Shown: positions 18,109 through 27,814, counted from the first letter of the stretch. The stretch is DNA of 64,000 bases from Actinomycetes bacterium (GCA_021819205.1 JAKARV010000008.1:1-64000), one strand, 5' to 3'. Numbers and translations: made by a program. The notes: generated by a model not told the origin, from the letters alone.

Positions 18109-19305
18109 ATGGAGGGTGCTAGCAAGCCGGGCGGTGCCAAAGGCAAGATAGTGGTGCTCTCGGTTGCCGCCTCTACTGCTACTACTTTTCCGGTCTTTTT
18201 GACCGGGGCGCTTGCGGTGGTGATCAGTCGGCACCTTTCGATCAGCACCACCATGGTGGGCGTTCTAGTTGCAGGATTTTTTGCCGCCGCCGTTCCCAGC
18301 TCGGCGTATGTGGGTGGTGCTGTAGAGCGGATCGGATCGAAGATGGTGATGAGGGCATCCGCCATCGGTACGGCAGCCGCGGAGCTTTTCATCGTATTTT
18401 TTGCGCACGGTTTTGTGACTTTTCTTGGCGGTCTGGTGGTTGCTGGAGTGACCAATGGCGCCATGCAGCCGGCCGTCAATCTGATGCTGGCGCGGGCGAT
18501 CGATCGCAGGAAGCAGGGGGCCGCGTTTGGGATCAAGCAGGCGGCGATTCCAGTGGCGACGCTTCTCTCCGGATTGGCGGTACCGCTAGTCGCGTTGACG
18601 TTGGGATGGCGTTTTGCCTACCTCGGTGGTGCAGTGTTTGCGCTTGTGGTCGCGGTGGTGGTGCGGTCCGCAGCGACCGATTCGGGACGTCCAAAAGGTG
18701 GCGTAGCGGTTGCCGACTTTCGCTACACTCCCCTGATCGTCTTAGCCCTCGGCATGGCCCTTGGTGCCGGTGCCGCCAACTCGTTGGGGGCGTTTTTGGT
18801 TTCAGGGGCGGTGAAGGCGGGATTTTCGGTGGCAACGGCTGGATACTTGGCCGCGTACGGCTCGGCGGTGGGCGTCACCACGAGGGTCGTATCCGGCTAT
18901 CTCGCCGACCGGCGCAATGGACGGCACTTTTTGGTAGTGGTTGGCATGCTTGTCGGTGGCTCGCTCGGCTACCTCTTGCTTTCGCTGGGTACGGGCGTGG
19001 TATACGTCATTGCAGTGGGGGTGGCCTATGCAGCGGGCTGGGGGTGGAATGGTCTTTATAACTTTGCAGTCGTCGTGAACCACCCAGATGCCCCTGCCAA
19101 GGCAACCGGCATCACCCAAGCTGGCGCTTATGTGGGATCCGTGTTTGGGCCGGTTCTGTTCAGTATCTCCGTGGACCATTTCGGATTTGCCTTTTCGTGG
19201 CAAGCTGATGCTCTCGTGTCCCTGCTTGCGGCGGCGACCGTCTACGTAGGACGCTCCATTTTGATTACCGAACTTAGGCGGCGAGAAGCTACCGCAGGTA
19301 GTTGA
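18109..19305 (+). CDS. MFS transporter
   Basis: Major facilitator protein of about 398 residues with some twelve hydrophobic helices across its length. It has the MFS loop 2-3 region (YVGGAVERIGSKMVM) and the equivalent in the second half (SGYLADRRNGRHFLV). The start is ATG 18109, directly after a TTG at 18106 that could also be used. Substrate unknown. It is divergent from the binding-protein operon, and its last 17 bases overlap the end of the convergent PAP2 gene. Confidence 0.85.
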   Translation: MEGASKPGGAKGKIVVLSVAASTATTFPVFLTGALAVVISRHLSISTTMVGVLVAGFFAAAVPSSAYVGGAVERIGSKMVMRASAIGTAAAELFIVFFAHGFVTFLGGLVVAGVTNGAMQPAVNLMLARAIDRRKQGAAFGIKQAAIPVATLLSGLAVPLVALTLGWRFAYLGGAVFALVVAVVVRSAATDSGRPKGGVAVADFRYTPLIVLALGMALGAGAANSLGAFLVSGAVKAGFSVATAGYLAAYGSAVGVTTRVVSGYLADRRNGRHFLVVVGMLVGGSLGYLLLSLGTGVVYVIAVGVAYAAGWGWNGLYNFAVVVNHPDAPAKATGITQAGAYVGSVFGPVLFSISVDHFGFAFSWQADALVSLLAAATVYVGRSILITELRRREATAGS

Positions 19306-19867
19306 CTCCGGAGATCTGCACGCCAAGGCGGGTTACCCGCCAGACCGCGCCCGGGATCCGAGCGGATACCTTGGCGGCAGCGAAACCTACCGCTGCGCCT
19401 GCCAGGACGTCGGATGGCCAGTGGAGTTTGCTGTATATCCGCGATACGGCGACGATGCCGGCGAGTCCCGCCGCTGGCAGTTTCAGCCAGAGGGGCGCTC
19501 CGGCTAGCCCTACCGCGAAAGCTACGGCGCCCGCCGAGTGGTCGGAGGGGAACGAGGAGTCGTCTCGGTGTTCTACTAGTGGGGCAATCCCATCAGGACC
19601 GGAGAACGGGCGGCTTCGGTGGGTTGTGTGCGAGATTGCTTTTGCCAGGGCCACTGCGATGGTTCCGGCGGTTACCGAAGTGACAATTGCGAAGCGTGTC
19701 TCATCGTCGCCGCGCTTTGCCGCATACCAGGAGGCGATGAAGAGCGCCCCAAAAAGGTGCGGTGAGTAGGTTGTTACAAAGCGAACTGCGGGTTGGGCAA
19801 CCGAAAGCCGTTTTTCCAGGCGATCAGCGGTTTGGATAAGCCTCCGGTCGAGCCAACCCATGGGCAT
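19289..19867 (-). CDS. PAP2-family membrane phosphatase
   Basis: Type 2 phosphatidic acid phosphatase family, 192 residues with several membrane helices. The three signature motifs are present: KAISHTTHRSRP (K-x6-RP), PSDHSA (PSGH type with Asp at the third position) and SRIYSKLHWPSDV (SR-x5-H-x3-D). Likely substrates are lipid phosphates or undecaprenyl pyrophosphate; they cannot be separated from the sequence. It lies 14 bases beyond the end of the cydABDC genes and may be cotranscribed with them. Confidence 0.9.
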   Translation of the reverse strand: MPMGWLDRRLIQTADRLEKRLSVAQPAVRFVTTYSPHLFGALFIASWYAAKRGDDETRFAIVTSVTAGTIAVALAKAISHTTHRSRPFSGPDGIAPLVEHRDDSSFPSDHSAGAVAFAVGLAGAPLWLKLPAAGLAGIVAVSRIYSKLHWPSDVLAGAAVGFAAAKVSARIPGAVWRVTRLGVQISGVNYLR

Positions 19868-19881
19868 TCGGTCCTCTCTGT

Positions 19882-21537
19882 TCAGTTGAAGCCGCCAGCA
19901 AGATCCAGTCGGGTGTCGTAGCGGAGCCCCTCGGCGGCGACCTCGGAATGGGTAATGAATATACCAGTGGCTTTGGCGAACACGGTGTTGATGATCTCGA
20001 TCACAAGTTCTTCAGTGGCGCGGTCGAGTCTACTCGTTGGCTCATCCAGGATTACGTTCGCGCTTTTTGCCAGGACGATACGGGCGATTGCAATTCGCTG
20101 CGCTTCCCCCGTGGAGGTTGGTACTCCTCCCTGGCCGAGGTTGGTATTAAGCCCAAACGGCAGGGTGTGGAACCAACCGGCGAGGTCGACGGAGAAAAGG
20201 GCGGCAAGTAGTTCTTCGTCGCTGGCTTCCCGGTTGGCTATCCGCAAATTTGCCGCCAGCGTTGCCGCAAACAGGTGGGGGTTTGGTGGAAGATAGGTTA
20301 CCGCTCTCGCGATCTGCTCCTCGGAGAGCTCGTGGGTAGTGACTCCTCCAACGGTGATGGCGCCGCTTCCGGGGGTCCATACGCCAAGGACCAGATGGGC
20401 AAGGGTCGACTTTCCAGATCCGGTCGGACCGGTGAGAAGCACTTTCGCACCTGCGGGGAGGACAAGGTCGAGATTGTTTAAGACGGGTCTCGCCGCCAAG
20501 GGATAAGAGAAGCTCACGCCCGAGAACCGGATTTCCAGCGGAGTTCGGGTTGGAAGGTCCATGCCCTCGGGCGGCTTCTGCCTTCCTTCCAGCGAAAGCA
20601 GCGTCTCAAGACGTTTGACAGGCGCCGCGGCTGAGGCTGCTGTCGCAAATTCGGCGCCAAGCTGACCAAGGTTCTCAAGGAGGGCTAGGGCCATCATCGG
20701 AACTACTGCTAGGTCGACTGCGTTGAGGTTACCGACGGCGACCTCGTGGAGTCCGATTAGCAAGGTAGCGCCGAGAGTCGCTGCGGACGCGATCGATTGA
20801 GCGGAGTTGCTTGCCAGCTGTACTCGGTAGATGCGCCGCATCCCAGCTTGAAAACTTTGACGGGCGTTCTGCATCCGGTCCACGATCTTGGCGCCTTGCC
20901 GATTGCCAATACGCTCTTTAAAGGTGTCGCCCAAGAGCAGCGCTGCATCGTACGCTTGGCGCCGGGCTTCTTGAAACGGCCGGAGTTTGGCTAGGGTGAG
21001 GCGGTAGCTGACCCAGGGGATTCCAACGAGCGAGACCAGCGATGCGGCAAGTACGGCCAGACCGAGATCGACGGAGAAAGCGATGGCGGCCAGGGTTGCC
21101 AAAAAGGCTGCTACCAACGAGCCTGCTAGCGGACCGATAAGGCGCAATACCAGGTTTTGGACCTGCTCCAAGTCTCCGTTTAGCGAAGCCATCGCATCGG
21201 AGAAGGCGCGCGGCCGGAGCCGATAGGGTGCCGCTGCCTCCAAGCGGTCAAATAGTGCGACGCGAACCCTTGCGGAAAATGAGAGCGTTGATAGGTGTCC
21301 AAGCATTCGCTCGCCGTACTGGCTGGCTCCCCGCGATAGCGCAAAGAAGCGCACAGATCCAATAGCCACGCCCAGCGTGAGGATCCCTGGACGCAAGGCC
21401 GCCTTTGAGAGGAGATAAGCCGAAAATCCAAAGAGGGCTGCTGGAGAGAGGGCGGCAAATACCGCGGAACCCGCGTAGCCCCAAGCGGCTCCCGGTGCGC
21501 TGCGGTACTGCTCTGCACCAAGGTGGAGAAGTTTCAT
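19882..21537 (-). CDS. cydC: ABC exporter subunit CydC (thiol export, cytochrome bd assembly)
   Basis: Half-transporter of about 551 residues: an ABC membrane domain with six helices, then an ATPase with Walker A GPTGSGKS, a signature that reads STGEAQRIA, and VILDEPTSRLD. CydDC exports glutathione or cysteine and is needed to assemble cytochrome bd. The ATG at 21537 overlaps the cydD stop (ATGA); the frame is open upstream but that region lies inside cydD. The signature STGEAQRIA replaces the usual LSGGQ core, as often seen in CydC. Confidence 0.88.
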   Translation of the reverse strand: MKLLHLGAEQYRSAPGAAWGYAGSAVFAALSPAALFGFSAYLLSKAALRPGILTLGVAIGSVRFFALSRGASQYGERMLGHLSTLSFSARVRVALFDRLEAAAPYRLRPRAFSDAMASLNGDLEQVQNLVLRLIGPLAGSLVAAFLATLAAIAFSVDLGLAVLAASLVSLVGIPWVSYRLTLAKLRPFQEARRQAYDAALLLGDTFKERIGNRQGAKIVDRMQNARQSFQAGMRRIYRVQLASNSAQSIASAATLGATLLIGLHEVAVGNLNAVDLAVVPMMALALLENLGQLGAEFATAASAAAPVKRLETLLSLEGRQKPPEGMDLPTRTPLEIRFSGVSFSYPLAARPVLNNLDLVLPAGAKVLLTGPTGSGKSTLAHLVLGVWTPGSGAITVGGVTTHELSEEQIARAVTYLPPNPHLFAATLAANLRIANREASDEELLAALFSVDLAGWFHTLPFGLNTNLGQGGVPTSTGEAQRIAIARIVLAKSANVILDEPTSRLDRATEELVIEIINTVFAKATGIFITHSEVAAEGLRYDTRLDLAGGFN

Positions 21538-23207
21538 GACGACTCCTTTACGAGGGAGATCTTGATGGCAGCCGCCTCCTGCAATACGCGCGAGTGGGTA
21601 GCGAAAATAATAGCTGCGTCGTTCGCCAGCGATTGGAGCCCGCCGGCTAGCCGGCACGTGGACGCGGTGTCGAGATGAGCGGAAGGCTCGTCGAGTAGCA
21701 CGAAGTCCGGACGGAAGGCAAAGGCGCGGATCAGTCCGAGCTTCTGCCGTTCGCCCGAACTCAGGTTGATCGCTGCCGGCAGGAGTTGTTCGTCTAAACG
21801 ATTCATTATCGCTTGCCCGCCAAGGAGGCGTGCCACCTGCTCTAGGTAGTCGAGATCGGGTGGCCCATTGAAGAGGCAGATATTGTCAAGGATGGTTCCG
21901 CTGGTGAAGGCGGGTTCCGCCGGAAGGTAGGAGAGAGCGTTGTGCTCGAAGTGTTGCTGGTCCGCGCGCCCAGGCAAGTAGATGCTTCCCGTGGTCGGAT
22001 TGATCCCGGCCAGACCATCGAGCCATGCGGTTTTCCCTGCACCACTTGGTCCGGTTACGGCTATGAGCTGCCCGGCTCGTGCAGTAACGGTCAGCGGTGT
22101 GGTGATTGCTCCTCCCGGCAGGAGCACCGCGAAGTCCACCAGTTCGAGAAGGGGTTTGTTGGCGGAGTTGTTACTGGCGCAAAGGGTGTGCGTCACCTGG
22201 TGATTGCGTTGAGTGGAGGTTGGCGTGGTCGCTCGGGTTATGCGGTCGGCGACCGCCCTGGCGTCCTGGGTTGCGTGGTACTGCAAGGCGGCAATTCGGA
22301 TCGGGGCAAAGACTTCAGGAGTTATGAAGAGTACCGCCGCGCCGTTGGCGAGCGAGAGCGAGTCATCGTTGAGTCGGATGCCGATGGAGACCGCCACTAA
22401 AGCGACGATGACCGCAACAAGAAGGTCGAGGGAGACGCCGGAGGCAAATGCAGTCCTGAGAACGGTCATGGTCCGGAGTTTCAGTGCCTCTGCGGCTTTA
22501 GCGATCGCGTCGCGTTGGAGCCTGGCCTTGGCGAAGGCTTTGAGCACAGCAATCCCGGCGAGAGTATCAAGGTAGAGAGTGTTTATGTGGATGGTGGCAT
22601 CGAGGGCCTCGTCCGCCTTTGACTTGGTCGCCTTTCCGATGACGATCATCAAGACTGGCAGCGCAGCGAGCCCGAGCACCATCTCGGCAAAGGCGATTGG
22701 GATCGTAGCCAGTGTAAAAACAAGAAGTACCGGCGTCACGATGGCCGCCGCGATGGCCGCCGGGATGAACCGAGAGGCATAAGGGAGCATGGAGTCGGCT
22801 CCATCTATTGCCAGGTATGCGATCTCTACCCCTGCAACCGGAACCTCAGTCGAGGCATGAACTAGGTCGTTGGAGATCGAGGAGGAGAGCGATAAGCCCA
22901 GCCGGTTTCCTAGGTGGCTGGTGAGCTTGGATAACAGCATGCGGATTGCGAGAACACCGGTAAACCAGATCGCATAACCGGTTGCGGCCCGGATACGGTG
23001 GTTAATTACGGTTTGCTGGAGGGTGGAGCCAAAGAGAAGCGCAGCCGCGATCAGGGCGGTTACCGAGAGCACTTGCAGAAACGCCAGCGCACCCGCCAGC
23101 GCCACCCGCTCCCGTGACCCGGAGAATATCCGGCGTTCAAGAGAGGGCCCCTTTGCTCTGCCGGGAGTTGGCGAAGAGGAGGGCCCGCTTTCTGATTCGA
23201 GCTTCAC
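21534..23207 (-). CDS. cydD: ABC exporter subunit CydD
   Basis: Half-transporter of 557 residues with an N-terminal membrane domain (helices from about residue 37) and a C-terminal ATPase: Walker A GPSGAGKT, signature LSSGERQKLG, and FVLLDEPSAHLD. It partners CydC, with which it is coupled by ATGA. Start GTG 23207 overlaps the cydB stop (GTGA). Position within cydABDC makes the assignment firm even though many ABC exporters look alike. Confidence 0.88.
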   Translation of the reverse strand: MKLESESGPSSSPTPGRAKGPSLERRIFSGSRERVALAGALAFLQVLSVTALIAAALLFGSTLQQTVINHRIRAATGYAIWFTGVLAIRMLLSKLTSHLGNRLGLSLSSSISNDLVHASTEVPVAGVEIAYLAIDGADSMLPYASRFIPAAIAAAIVTPVLLVFTLATIPIAFAEMVLGLAALPVLMIVIGKATKSKADEALDATIHINTLYLDTLAGIAVLKAFAKARLQRDAIAKAAEALKLRTMTVLRTAFASGVSLDLLVAVIVALVAVSIGIRLNDDSLSLANGAAVLFITPEVFAPIRIAALQYHATQDARAVADRITRATTPTSTQRNHQVTHTLCASNNSANKPLLELVDFAVLLPGGAITTPLTVTARAGQLIAVTGPSGAGKTAWLDGLAGINPTTGSIYLPGRADQQHFEHNALSYLPAEPAFTSGTILDNICLFNGPPDLDYLEQVARLLGGQAIMNRLDEQLLPAAINLSSGERQKLGLIRAFAFRPDFVLLDEPSAHLDTASTCRLAGGLQSLANDAAIIFATHSRVLQEAAAIKISLVKESS

Positions 23208-24244
23208 CGTACCTGTTCGGGCTCGCTATTGGTGTTCCGTGGAACCTCGATTCGCTTGCGGAAGATCCAGTAGGTCCAAGCCTGGTAGACGAGGACCAGC
23301 GGGGTGAAGATCGCGGCGACGATGGTCATGACGTTTAGGGTGTAGGGCTGGGACGCGGCGCGCGTTATTGATAGCGAGAGCGCCGGCCGGATCGACGACA
23401 TGATCGTATCGGGGTAGAGCGTCATGAAAACCGTTGCAGTAAGCGCAAGAATGGCGGCTCCGGTAGCCACGAAAGCCCATCCAAAAAGCCGTTCTCGGGA
23501 TAGCCAGGTAACGGCAACGATAAGAACTAGCGCTGCTACTGGGATCATGCCGGGTACGTCTCCGCTGTGGCCGTCTGATCTCGCGATCAGATAGGTAATC
23601 GACAAATATACGAAGAGGACGAGTGCTGTTACTGGCGCGATCCGGCGTACGTAAGCGTTGACCCGCCCTCGCAAGTACCCGCCGACCTTTAGGGAGAGGA
23701 AGACGGAGCCGTGGAGAGTAAATACCGCAAGGGTGGTAAGGCCGGTGAGCAGCGCATAAGGGGTAACGATGCCGGAAATGCCGCCGACTACGGTTCCGGA
23801 GGCAGTCAGCGGCACTCCCTTGATCAGATCTCCGAAGAGCAATCCCCAGAGGAAGGCCGGTAGCGCAGAGCCGATGAAGATCGCTAAATCGAAGTTCCTC
23901 CTCCAGCGTGCAGAGTCGCGTTTTCCTCTCCACTCAAAAGCGACTCCACGAAGGATCAGCGCGACGATAACAGTGAAAAAAAGTAGATAGAGGTTGGACA
24001 GCATTTCGGAGTACCAGAGCGGAAAGGCGGCAAATGTCGCTCCAATCGCTACGATGACCCACACTTCGTTCCCGTCCCAGATTGGCCCGATGCAGTTGAT
24101 CAGGGCTCTCCTCTCGGGATCGTTCCGCCCGATGAAGGGGAGGAGGATGCCGACGCCGAAGTCGAAGCCCTCGAGAAAGAAGTAGCCGGCCCAAAGGACT
24201 CCAACGAGGATGAACCAAAGCAGTTGTTCGGCGGTTACGTGCAT
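23204..24244 (-). CDS. cydB: cytochrome bd ubiquinol/menaquinol oxidase subunit II
   Basis: Second subunit of the bd-type quinol oxidase, about 346 residues with some nine membrane helices. It opens with the family hallmark GYFFLEGFDFGVGILLPF and then IGPIWDGNEVWVI. The second of two adjacent ATGs (24244) is preferred since GGAG lies 5 bases upstream of it and only 2 from the first (24247). Start follows the cydA stop by 13 bases; stop overlaps cydD (GTGA). Confidence 0.95.
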   Translation of the reverse strand: MHVTAEQLLWFILVGVLWAGYFFLEGFDFGVGILLPFIGRNDPERRALINCIGPIWDGNEVWVIVAIGATFAAFPLWYSEMLSNLYLLFFTVIVALILRGVAFEWRGKRDSARWRRNFDLAIFIGSALPAFLWGLLFGDLIKGVPLTASGTVVGGISGIVTPYALLTGLTTLAVFTLHGSVFLSLKVGGYLRGRVNAYVRRIAPVTALVLFVYLSITYLIARSDGHSGDVPGMIPVAALVLIVAVTWLSRERLFGWAFVATGAAILALTATVFMTLYPDTIMSSIRPALSLSITRAASQPYTLNVMTIVAAIFTPLVLVYQAWTYWIFRKRIEVPRNTNSEPEQVR

Positions 24245-24257
24245 CATCGCTCCAATT

Positions 24258-25673
24258 TCAGTAGACCAACGAACCGATATCGCCGTGTTCGTGGAGTCCG
24301 GGATCGGGCTCGTCAAGCGAGGCGGTCTCCTTCTTGGCTGCCCTTGCCATCAGCGAGATATCGATCCAGGCGAGGATTGCGTAGAGTACCGTGAAGCCGG
24401 TCAAGCTGATGATAACGGTGGTGGGAGAGATTCGGGAGACGCCGTTGGCGGTTTTCAGAAGGCCATAGACTACCCAAGGCTGGCGCCCGGTCTCGGTGAA
24501 AATCCACCCGGTGGTATTGGCGATGAACGGAAGCGGGATGCCGATCAGTGCGGCCCTCCGAAACCATTTGGAGGCGTCTAAGCGTTTGCGGTACATGAGC
24601 CACATTCCCCAAGAAGCAATCCCAAGGATCGCAACCCCAATTCCGGCCATGATCCTGAAGCTCCAGTAATCGAGCCAGATAACCGGAACGTAGTTTCCGG
24701 GGCCGTACTTGGCGACATCCTGCGCCTGCAGCTGGTTGATTCCCTGCACGGTCCCGTTCCACTTGTCGGTGGCCAGGAGGGAGAGGAGGTGCGGCACCCG
24801 GATCTGGAAGATTACCTGGTCGTGAAGGTTGCCAATGGTCAGTAGCGACTCCGAGGCTCCCTTGGTTGTGTTGTAGAGGGCCTCGCCGGCAGCCATCTTC
24901 ATCGGCTGGTCCTGGACCAATACTTGGCCCTGTACGTGACCATCCAGGGCCATAGCCAGCGAAGACGCGAACAGTACAATCAAGGAGATACGAACGCCGA
25001 GGGCGAAAATTGGCCGGGTGCTTTCTCGCCGCATCTGGTAAAAGGAGATTCCTAGCACGAGGGCGGCGCCGGTCATCATCGCTGCGAGCAGAGTATGGAA
25101 GAGGGTGACTACGAATATCGAGTTGGTCAGGATTGCCCAGAAGTTGGTCATTATGGCTTGGTGGGTCGAAGGGAGGATTCGGTACCCGACCGGGTGCTGC
25201 ATCCACGAGTTGGCGGAGAGGATGAAGGCCGCCGACAGGATAGTTCCCAGCGAGGCCATCCAGATCGACAGAAGGTGGATCTTCGGTGACACCCGGTCTT
25301 TGCCAAATATCCAAAGACCCAAAAAGACCGACTCCATGAAAAAGGCGAGCAACCCCTCAATCGCTAGAGGTGGCCCAAAGATGTTGCCGACAAAGGCAGA
25401 GTACTGGGCCCAGTCCATTCCAAACTGGAACTCTTGAACAATACCGGTTACGACCCCGATGGCGAAGTTAATCAGAAAAAGCTTGCCAAAGAAACCGACG
25501 AGCCGTTCGTACCTTGGATCGCCGGTGAAGTAATGAGCGGTCTGGACGATGGCCACCACCACCCCGAGGCCGATCGTGACCGGAACGAATACAAAATGGT
25601 AAATAGTGGTGGTCGCAAACTGCCAACGAGCCAGCGTTAGCGTGATGTTGGCGTCGAGCATTTGCAGCTCCAT
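24258..25673 (-). CDS. cydA: cytochrome bd quinol oxidase subunit I
   Basis: Heme- and quinol-binding subunit, 471 residues, reducing oxygen to water at the membrane. Diagnostic pieces: the N-terminal helix ARWQFATTTIYHFVFVPVTI with a heme-ligand His, HTLLAAMMTG with another His, the quinol-loop PMKMAAGEALY, and GRQPWVVYGLL near residue 396. The short Q-loop fits the actinobacterial and Bacillus-like type rather than the long E. coli form. It is first in cydABDC. The enzyme suits life at low oxygen. Confidence 0.96.
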   Translation of the reverse strand: MELQMLDANITLTLARWQFATTTIYHFVFVPVTIGLGVVVAIVQTAHYFTGDPRYERLVGFFGKLFLINFAIGVVTGIVQEFQFGMDWAQYSAFVGNIFGPPLAIEGLLAFFMESVFLGLWIFGKDRVSPKIHLLSIWMASLGTILSAAFILSANSWMQHPVGYRILPSTHQAIMTNFWAILTNSIFVVTLFHTLLAAMMTGAALVLGISFYQMRRESTRPIFALGVRISLIVLFASSLAMALDGHVQGQVLVQDQPMKMAAGEALYNTTKGASESLLTIGNLHDQVIFQIRVPHLLSLLATDKWNGTVQGINQLQAQDVAKYGPGNYVPVIWLDYWSFRIMAGIGVAILGIASWGMWLMYRKRLDASKWFRRAALIGIPLPFIANTTGWIFTETGRQPWVVYGLLKTANGVSRISPTTVIISLTGFTVLYAILAWIDISLMARAAKKETASLDEPDPGLHEHGDIGSLVY

Positions 25674-25975
25674 TTCTAGGACTCGGCACTGCTTCTGGCA
25701 AGTCTAAAAGTCGGGTTTGCCTCAAGTTTAGGGTCTTTTGTCACTCTAGGTCGCTCAACCGAGAGGGTGCTTTCACATCGTTGCTCTTCTTGAATCGGAG
25801 ACGGGGCAGTATAGGACCCATAAAAGAGGTTGGGGAATGCCGATCTGTTCTGGAGCAAGGAGCGCGCTCAACGTTGTAACAATTATCAAGCGATTAAGGA
25901 GGGCTATCACGCTGATGATGGAGGAGTCTTGCAACTTCAGGGATTAATAAACCCTCAGTCTATGCCGCGGCACTC

Positions 25976-26039
25976 GGCGAAATTTAGTCGACGTGGCTTT
26001 CGAAAGTGGTGCGCGGGTTTGGTGGTGGGCGAAATTTAG
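25976..26039. repeat. 12-bp direct repeat GGCGAAATTTAG
   Basis: The identical 12-mer occurs at 25976-25987 and 26028-26039, starts 52 bases apart, in the intergenic region between cydA and the M50 protease. Each copy holds the palindrome AAATTT. They could be paired regulator sites or the scar of an insertion. Confidence 0.6.
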
Positions 26040-26135
26040 GTAGCGGCGCGGCGCAGACCGGTTGAGTCCCGGGTGTGTTTGCAAAGCTGAAATGGCCCAG
26101 CGGAATTATTCCGGGTGTCTCTATCTCTATCCAAC

Positions 26136-26168
26136 TTGCTCTCCTTGGTATCTGGCCGAGGAGAGCAA
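26136..26168 (-). terminator. hairpin after the M50 protease gene
   Basis: TTGCTCTCCTTGG (26136-26148) pairs with CCGAGGAGAGCAA (26156-26168) through 13 pairs with one G-T wobble and a 7-base loop. It lies 15 bases past the M50 stop on the minus strand. No clear U run follows, so it may end transcription weakly or protect the 3' end. Confidence 0.55.
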
Positions 26169-26183
26169 CTGATAAAACCGTCA

Positions 26184-26897
26184 TCATGCCCCGGTGAAGA
26201 TCCGCAACCATAGCGACTCGAAGGGGGAGTAGATCGCTTGGAGTACTCCCGGCGCCAGAACGGCAACAAGCACTATCACAACAATGAAATAGGTTCGGAA
26301 GCGCAGGTAAGAACTCCAGGCGGCATGGGGGAGGAGGCGCTCGAGTATGGCCGACCCGTCAAGTGGGGGAATCGGGATCAGATTGAAGACGGCAAGAAGC
26401 AGGTTTACAACACCGGCGTAGAAGAGGGCCATGAACCCCGCCCCGATGCTTCCGTTGGTCGTCAGGAGCTGAGACAGGAACCCTCGAAGTGCAATCCCGG
26501 AGGCGATCGAGATCAACAGGTTTGTCGCCGGCCCTGCCAGTGCAACGATGACGACGGTGTTTCGGCGATTGCGCAGCCGCGTCACATCGACGGGTACCGG
26601 CTTCGCGTAGCCGATCGGCGGCATTCCGAGGAGAGCGAGGAGGCTGGGAAGGATTAGCGATCCGAAGGGATCGAGATGAACGAGGGGGTTTAGGGTCAGT
26701 CGTCCACGCTCTTTTGCTGTCGGATCGCCGAAGTGGTTCGCAACGATACCATGGGATATCTCGTGGAGAATGACAGAAGGAACCAAAACGGCTATGGCCA
26801 GCAGCAGATTCAAAGTAAGCGCGTGGCCAATAAGGGCGGCGATGAGGATCACGGCGGCTATGGCAAGGATGACCAGGCGGTCGCGCCTCATCGGCAT
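26184..26897 (-). CDS. M50 family site-2-protease-like membrane metalloprotease
   Basis: Intramembrane zinc protease fold of 237 residues. The zinc site HEISH lies at residues 45-49 inside a membrane helix, and the third-ligand motif N172-x2-P-x4-D180-G181 lies in FNLIPIPPLDG. Five or six helices; no PDZ domain, so it is the short rhomboid-sized M50 type common in Gram-positive and archaeal genomes. The substrate is unknown. Its start overlaps the end of xerD by 10 bases, which ties it to the nadK-recN-pyrG-Nudix-xerD unit. Confidence 0.9.
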   Translation of the reverse strand: MPMRRDRLVILAIAAVILIAALIGHALTLNLLLAIAVLVPSVILHEISHGIVANHFGDPTAKERGRLTLNPLVHLDPFGSLILPSLLALLGMPPIGYAKPVPVDVTRLRNRRNTVVIVALAGPATNLLISIASGIALRGFLSQLLTTNGSIGAGFMALFYAGVVNLLLAVFNLIPIPPLDGSAILERLLPHAAWSSYLRFRTYFIVVIVLVAVLAPGVLQAIYSPFESLWLRIFTGA

Positions 26898-27814
26898 CTC
26901 CTATTCGTTTCCAAGGCGCGGGGGTGTGCGCGAGAGTATACGGCAGATAGGTGAGCGACGGAGACCTTTGTGTACAGCTCCGTGGTAGACAAGGAGGCAT
27001 GCCCGAGCAACTCCTGTACCACCCGAAGATCGGCGCCGGCCTCAACCATATGAGTGGCCATCGAATGGCGCAGGACGTGAGGAGAGAAGAGGGGACCCAC
27101 GCCGGCAGCTGTTGCCCTTCCTTTCAAGGCGTACCACGCTCCTTGGCGGGTAAGCCTGGCACCGCGCGAGTTCAAGAAGACGGCGCCGGTTGCACGCTTG
27201 GCGAGCCGGGTTCGCCCACGCTCCAGATACTCCTCCATCGCTTGTTCCGCAAGCGGCGAGATCGGAACGAGCCGCTCCTTGTTGCCTTTGCCGGTGACGA
27301 GGATCCAACCTGGCTCGGCAACTAGCTGCCCCAGGTCTAGAGAGGTCAGTTCGCTGATTCGCATTCCCGATGCGTAAAGAATCTCAAGCATCGCCCGGTC
27401 GCGGAGTCCGATCGGGCCCGCGGCCGGTACCGACTCTATGAGGTTGGCAACCTGATCTATTCGGAGCGCTTTCGGAATTGGCTGGGCGGTACCGGGTAGG
27501 CGTAGGTTCTCGGTCGGGTCGATGGCTATTTCGCCGGTGAGCAGAAGGTACCGGTACAGACCGCGGATGCTGGACGCACGCCTGGCGATAGTCCGCGGAG
27601 AGAGAGGGGTAGTGGGATCGCTGCAGAAGTTGACTATCTCCACGGAGGTAGCTTCGACGATGCCGAGGCCAAGAGGACGCAGGTATTGCTCGAAAGCATC
27701 GAGATCGTGGCCGTAAGCGCTGGCGGTTGCGTCTGAGCGCCCAAAGACAACCACGATATAGGTCAGGAAGTCTTCAATTGCGGCGCAGCGGATGTGCTCA
27801 CCGGGGGAGGGCAA
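26888..27814 (-). CDS. xerD: tyrosine recombinase XerD
   Basis: Site-specific recombinase resolving chromosome dimers at dif with XerC. It has an N-terminal SAM-like core-binding domain (residues 1-100) and a catalytic domain with the full set Arg152 (SGMRISEL), Lys176, His246, Arg249, His272 and Tyr281. Length 308 matches XerD. Its position after the Nudix gene and pyrG is the usual actinobacterial xerD location, which favours a housekeeping Xer protein over a phage integrase. Start overlaps the Nudix gene by 17 bases. Confidence 0.92.
   Translation of the reverse strand: MPSPGEHIRCAAIEDFLTYIVVVFGRSDATASAYGHDLDAFEQYLRPLGLGIVEATSVEIVNFCSDPTTPLSPRTIARRASSIRGLYRYLLLTGEIAIDPTENLRLPGTAQPIPKALRIDQVANLIESVPAAGPIGLRDRAMLEILYASGMRISELTSLDLGQLVAEPGWILVTGKGNKERLVPISPLAEQAMEEYLERGRTRLAKRATGAVFLNSRGARLTRQGAWYALKGRATAAGVGPLFSPHVLRHSMATHMVEAGADLRVVQELLGHASLSTTELYTKVSVAHLSAVYSRAHPRALETNRRCR

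Larger units (their letters stand above)
25674..26183. other. intergenic stretch upstream of cydA, no convincing gene
   Basis: About 510 bases without a supported protein gene; a 69-codon plus-strand frame from TTG 25830 has no ribosome site and no recognisable features. It must hold the cydA promoter. A TATACT at 25813-25808 on the minus strand is a possible -10 box but lacks a clear -35. It also contains a direct repeat and a strong hairpin listed separately. No Rex-like palindrome was found. Confidence 0.6.

Noticed and set aside
25674-25860. Rex-type redox operator ahead of cydA
   Set aside because: No TTGTGA-N6-TCACAA-like palindrome could be found on either strand.
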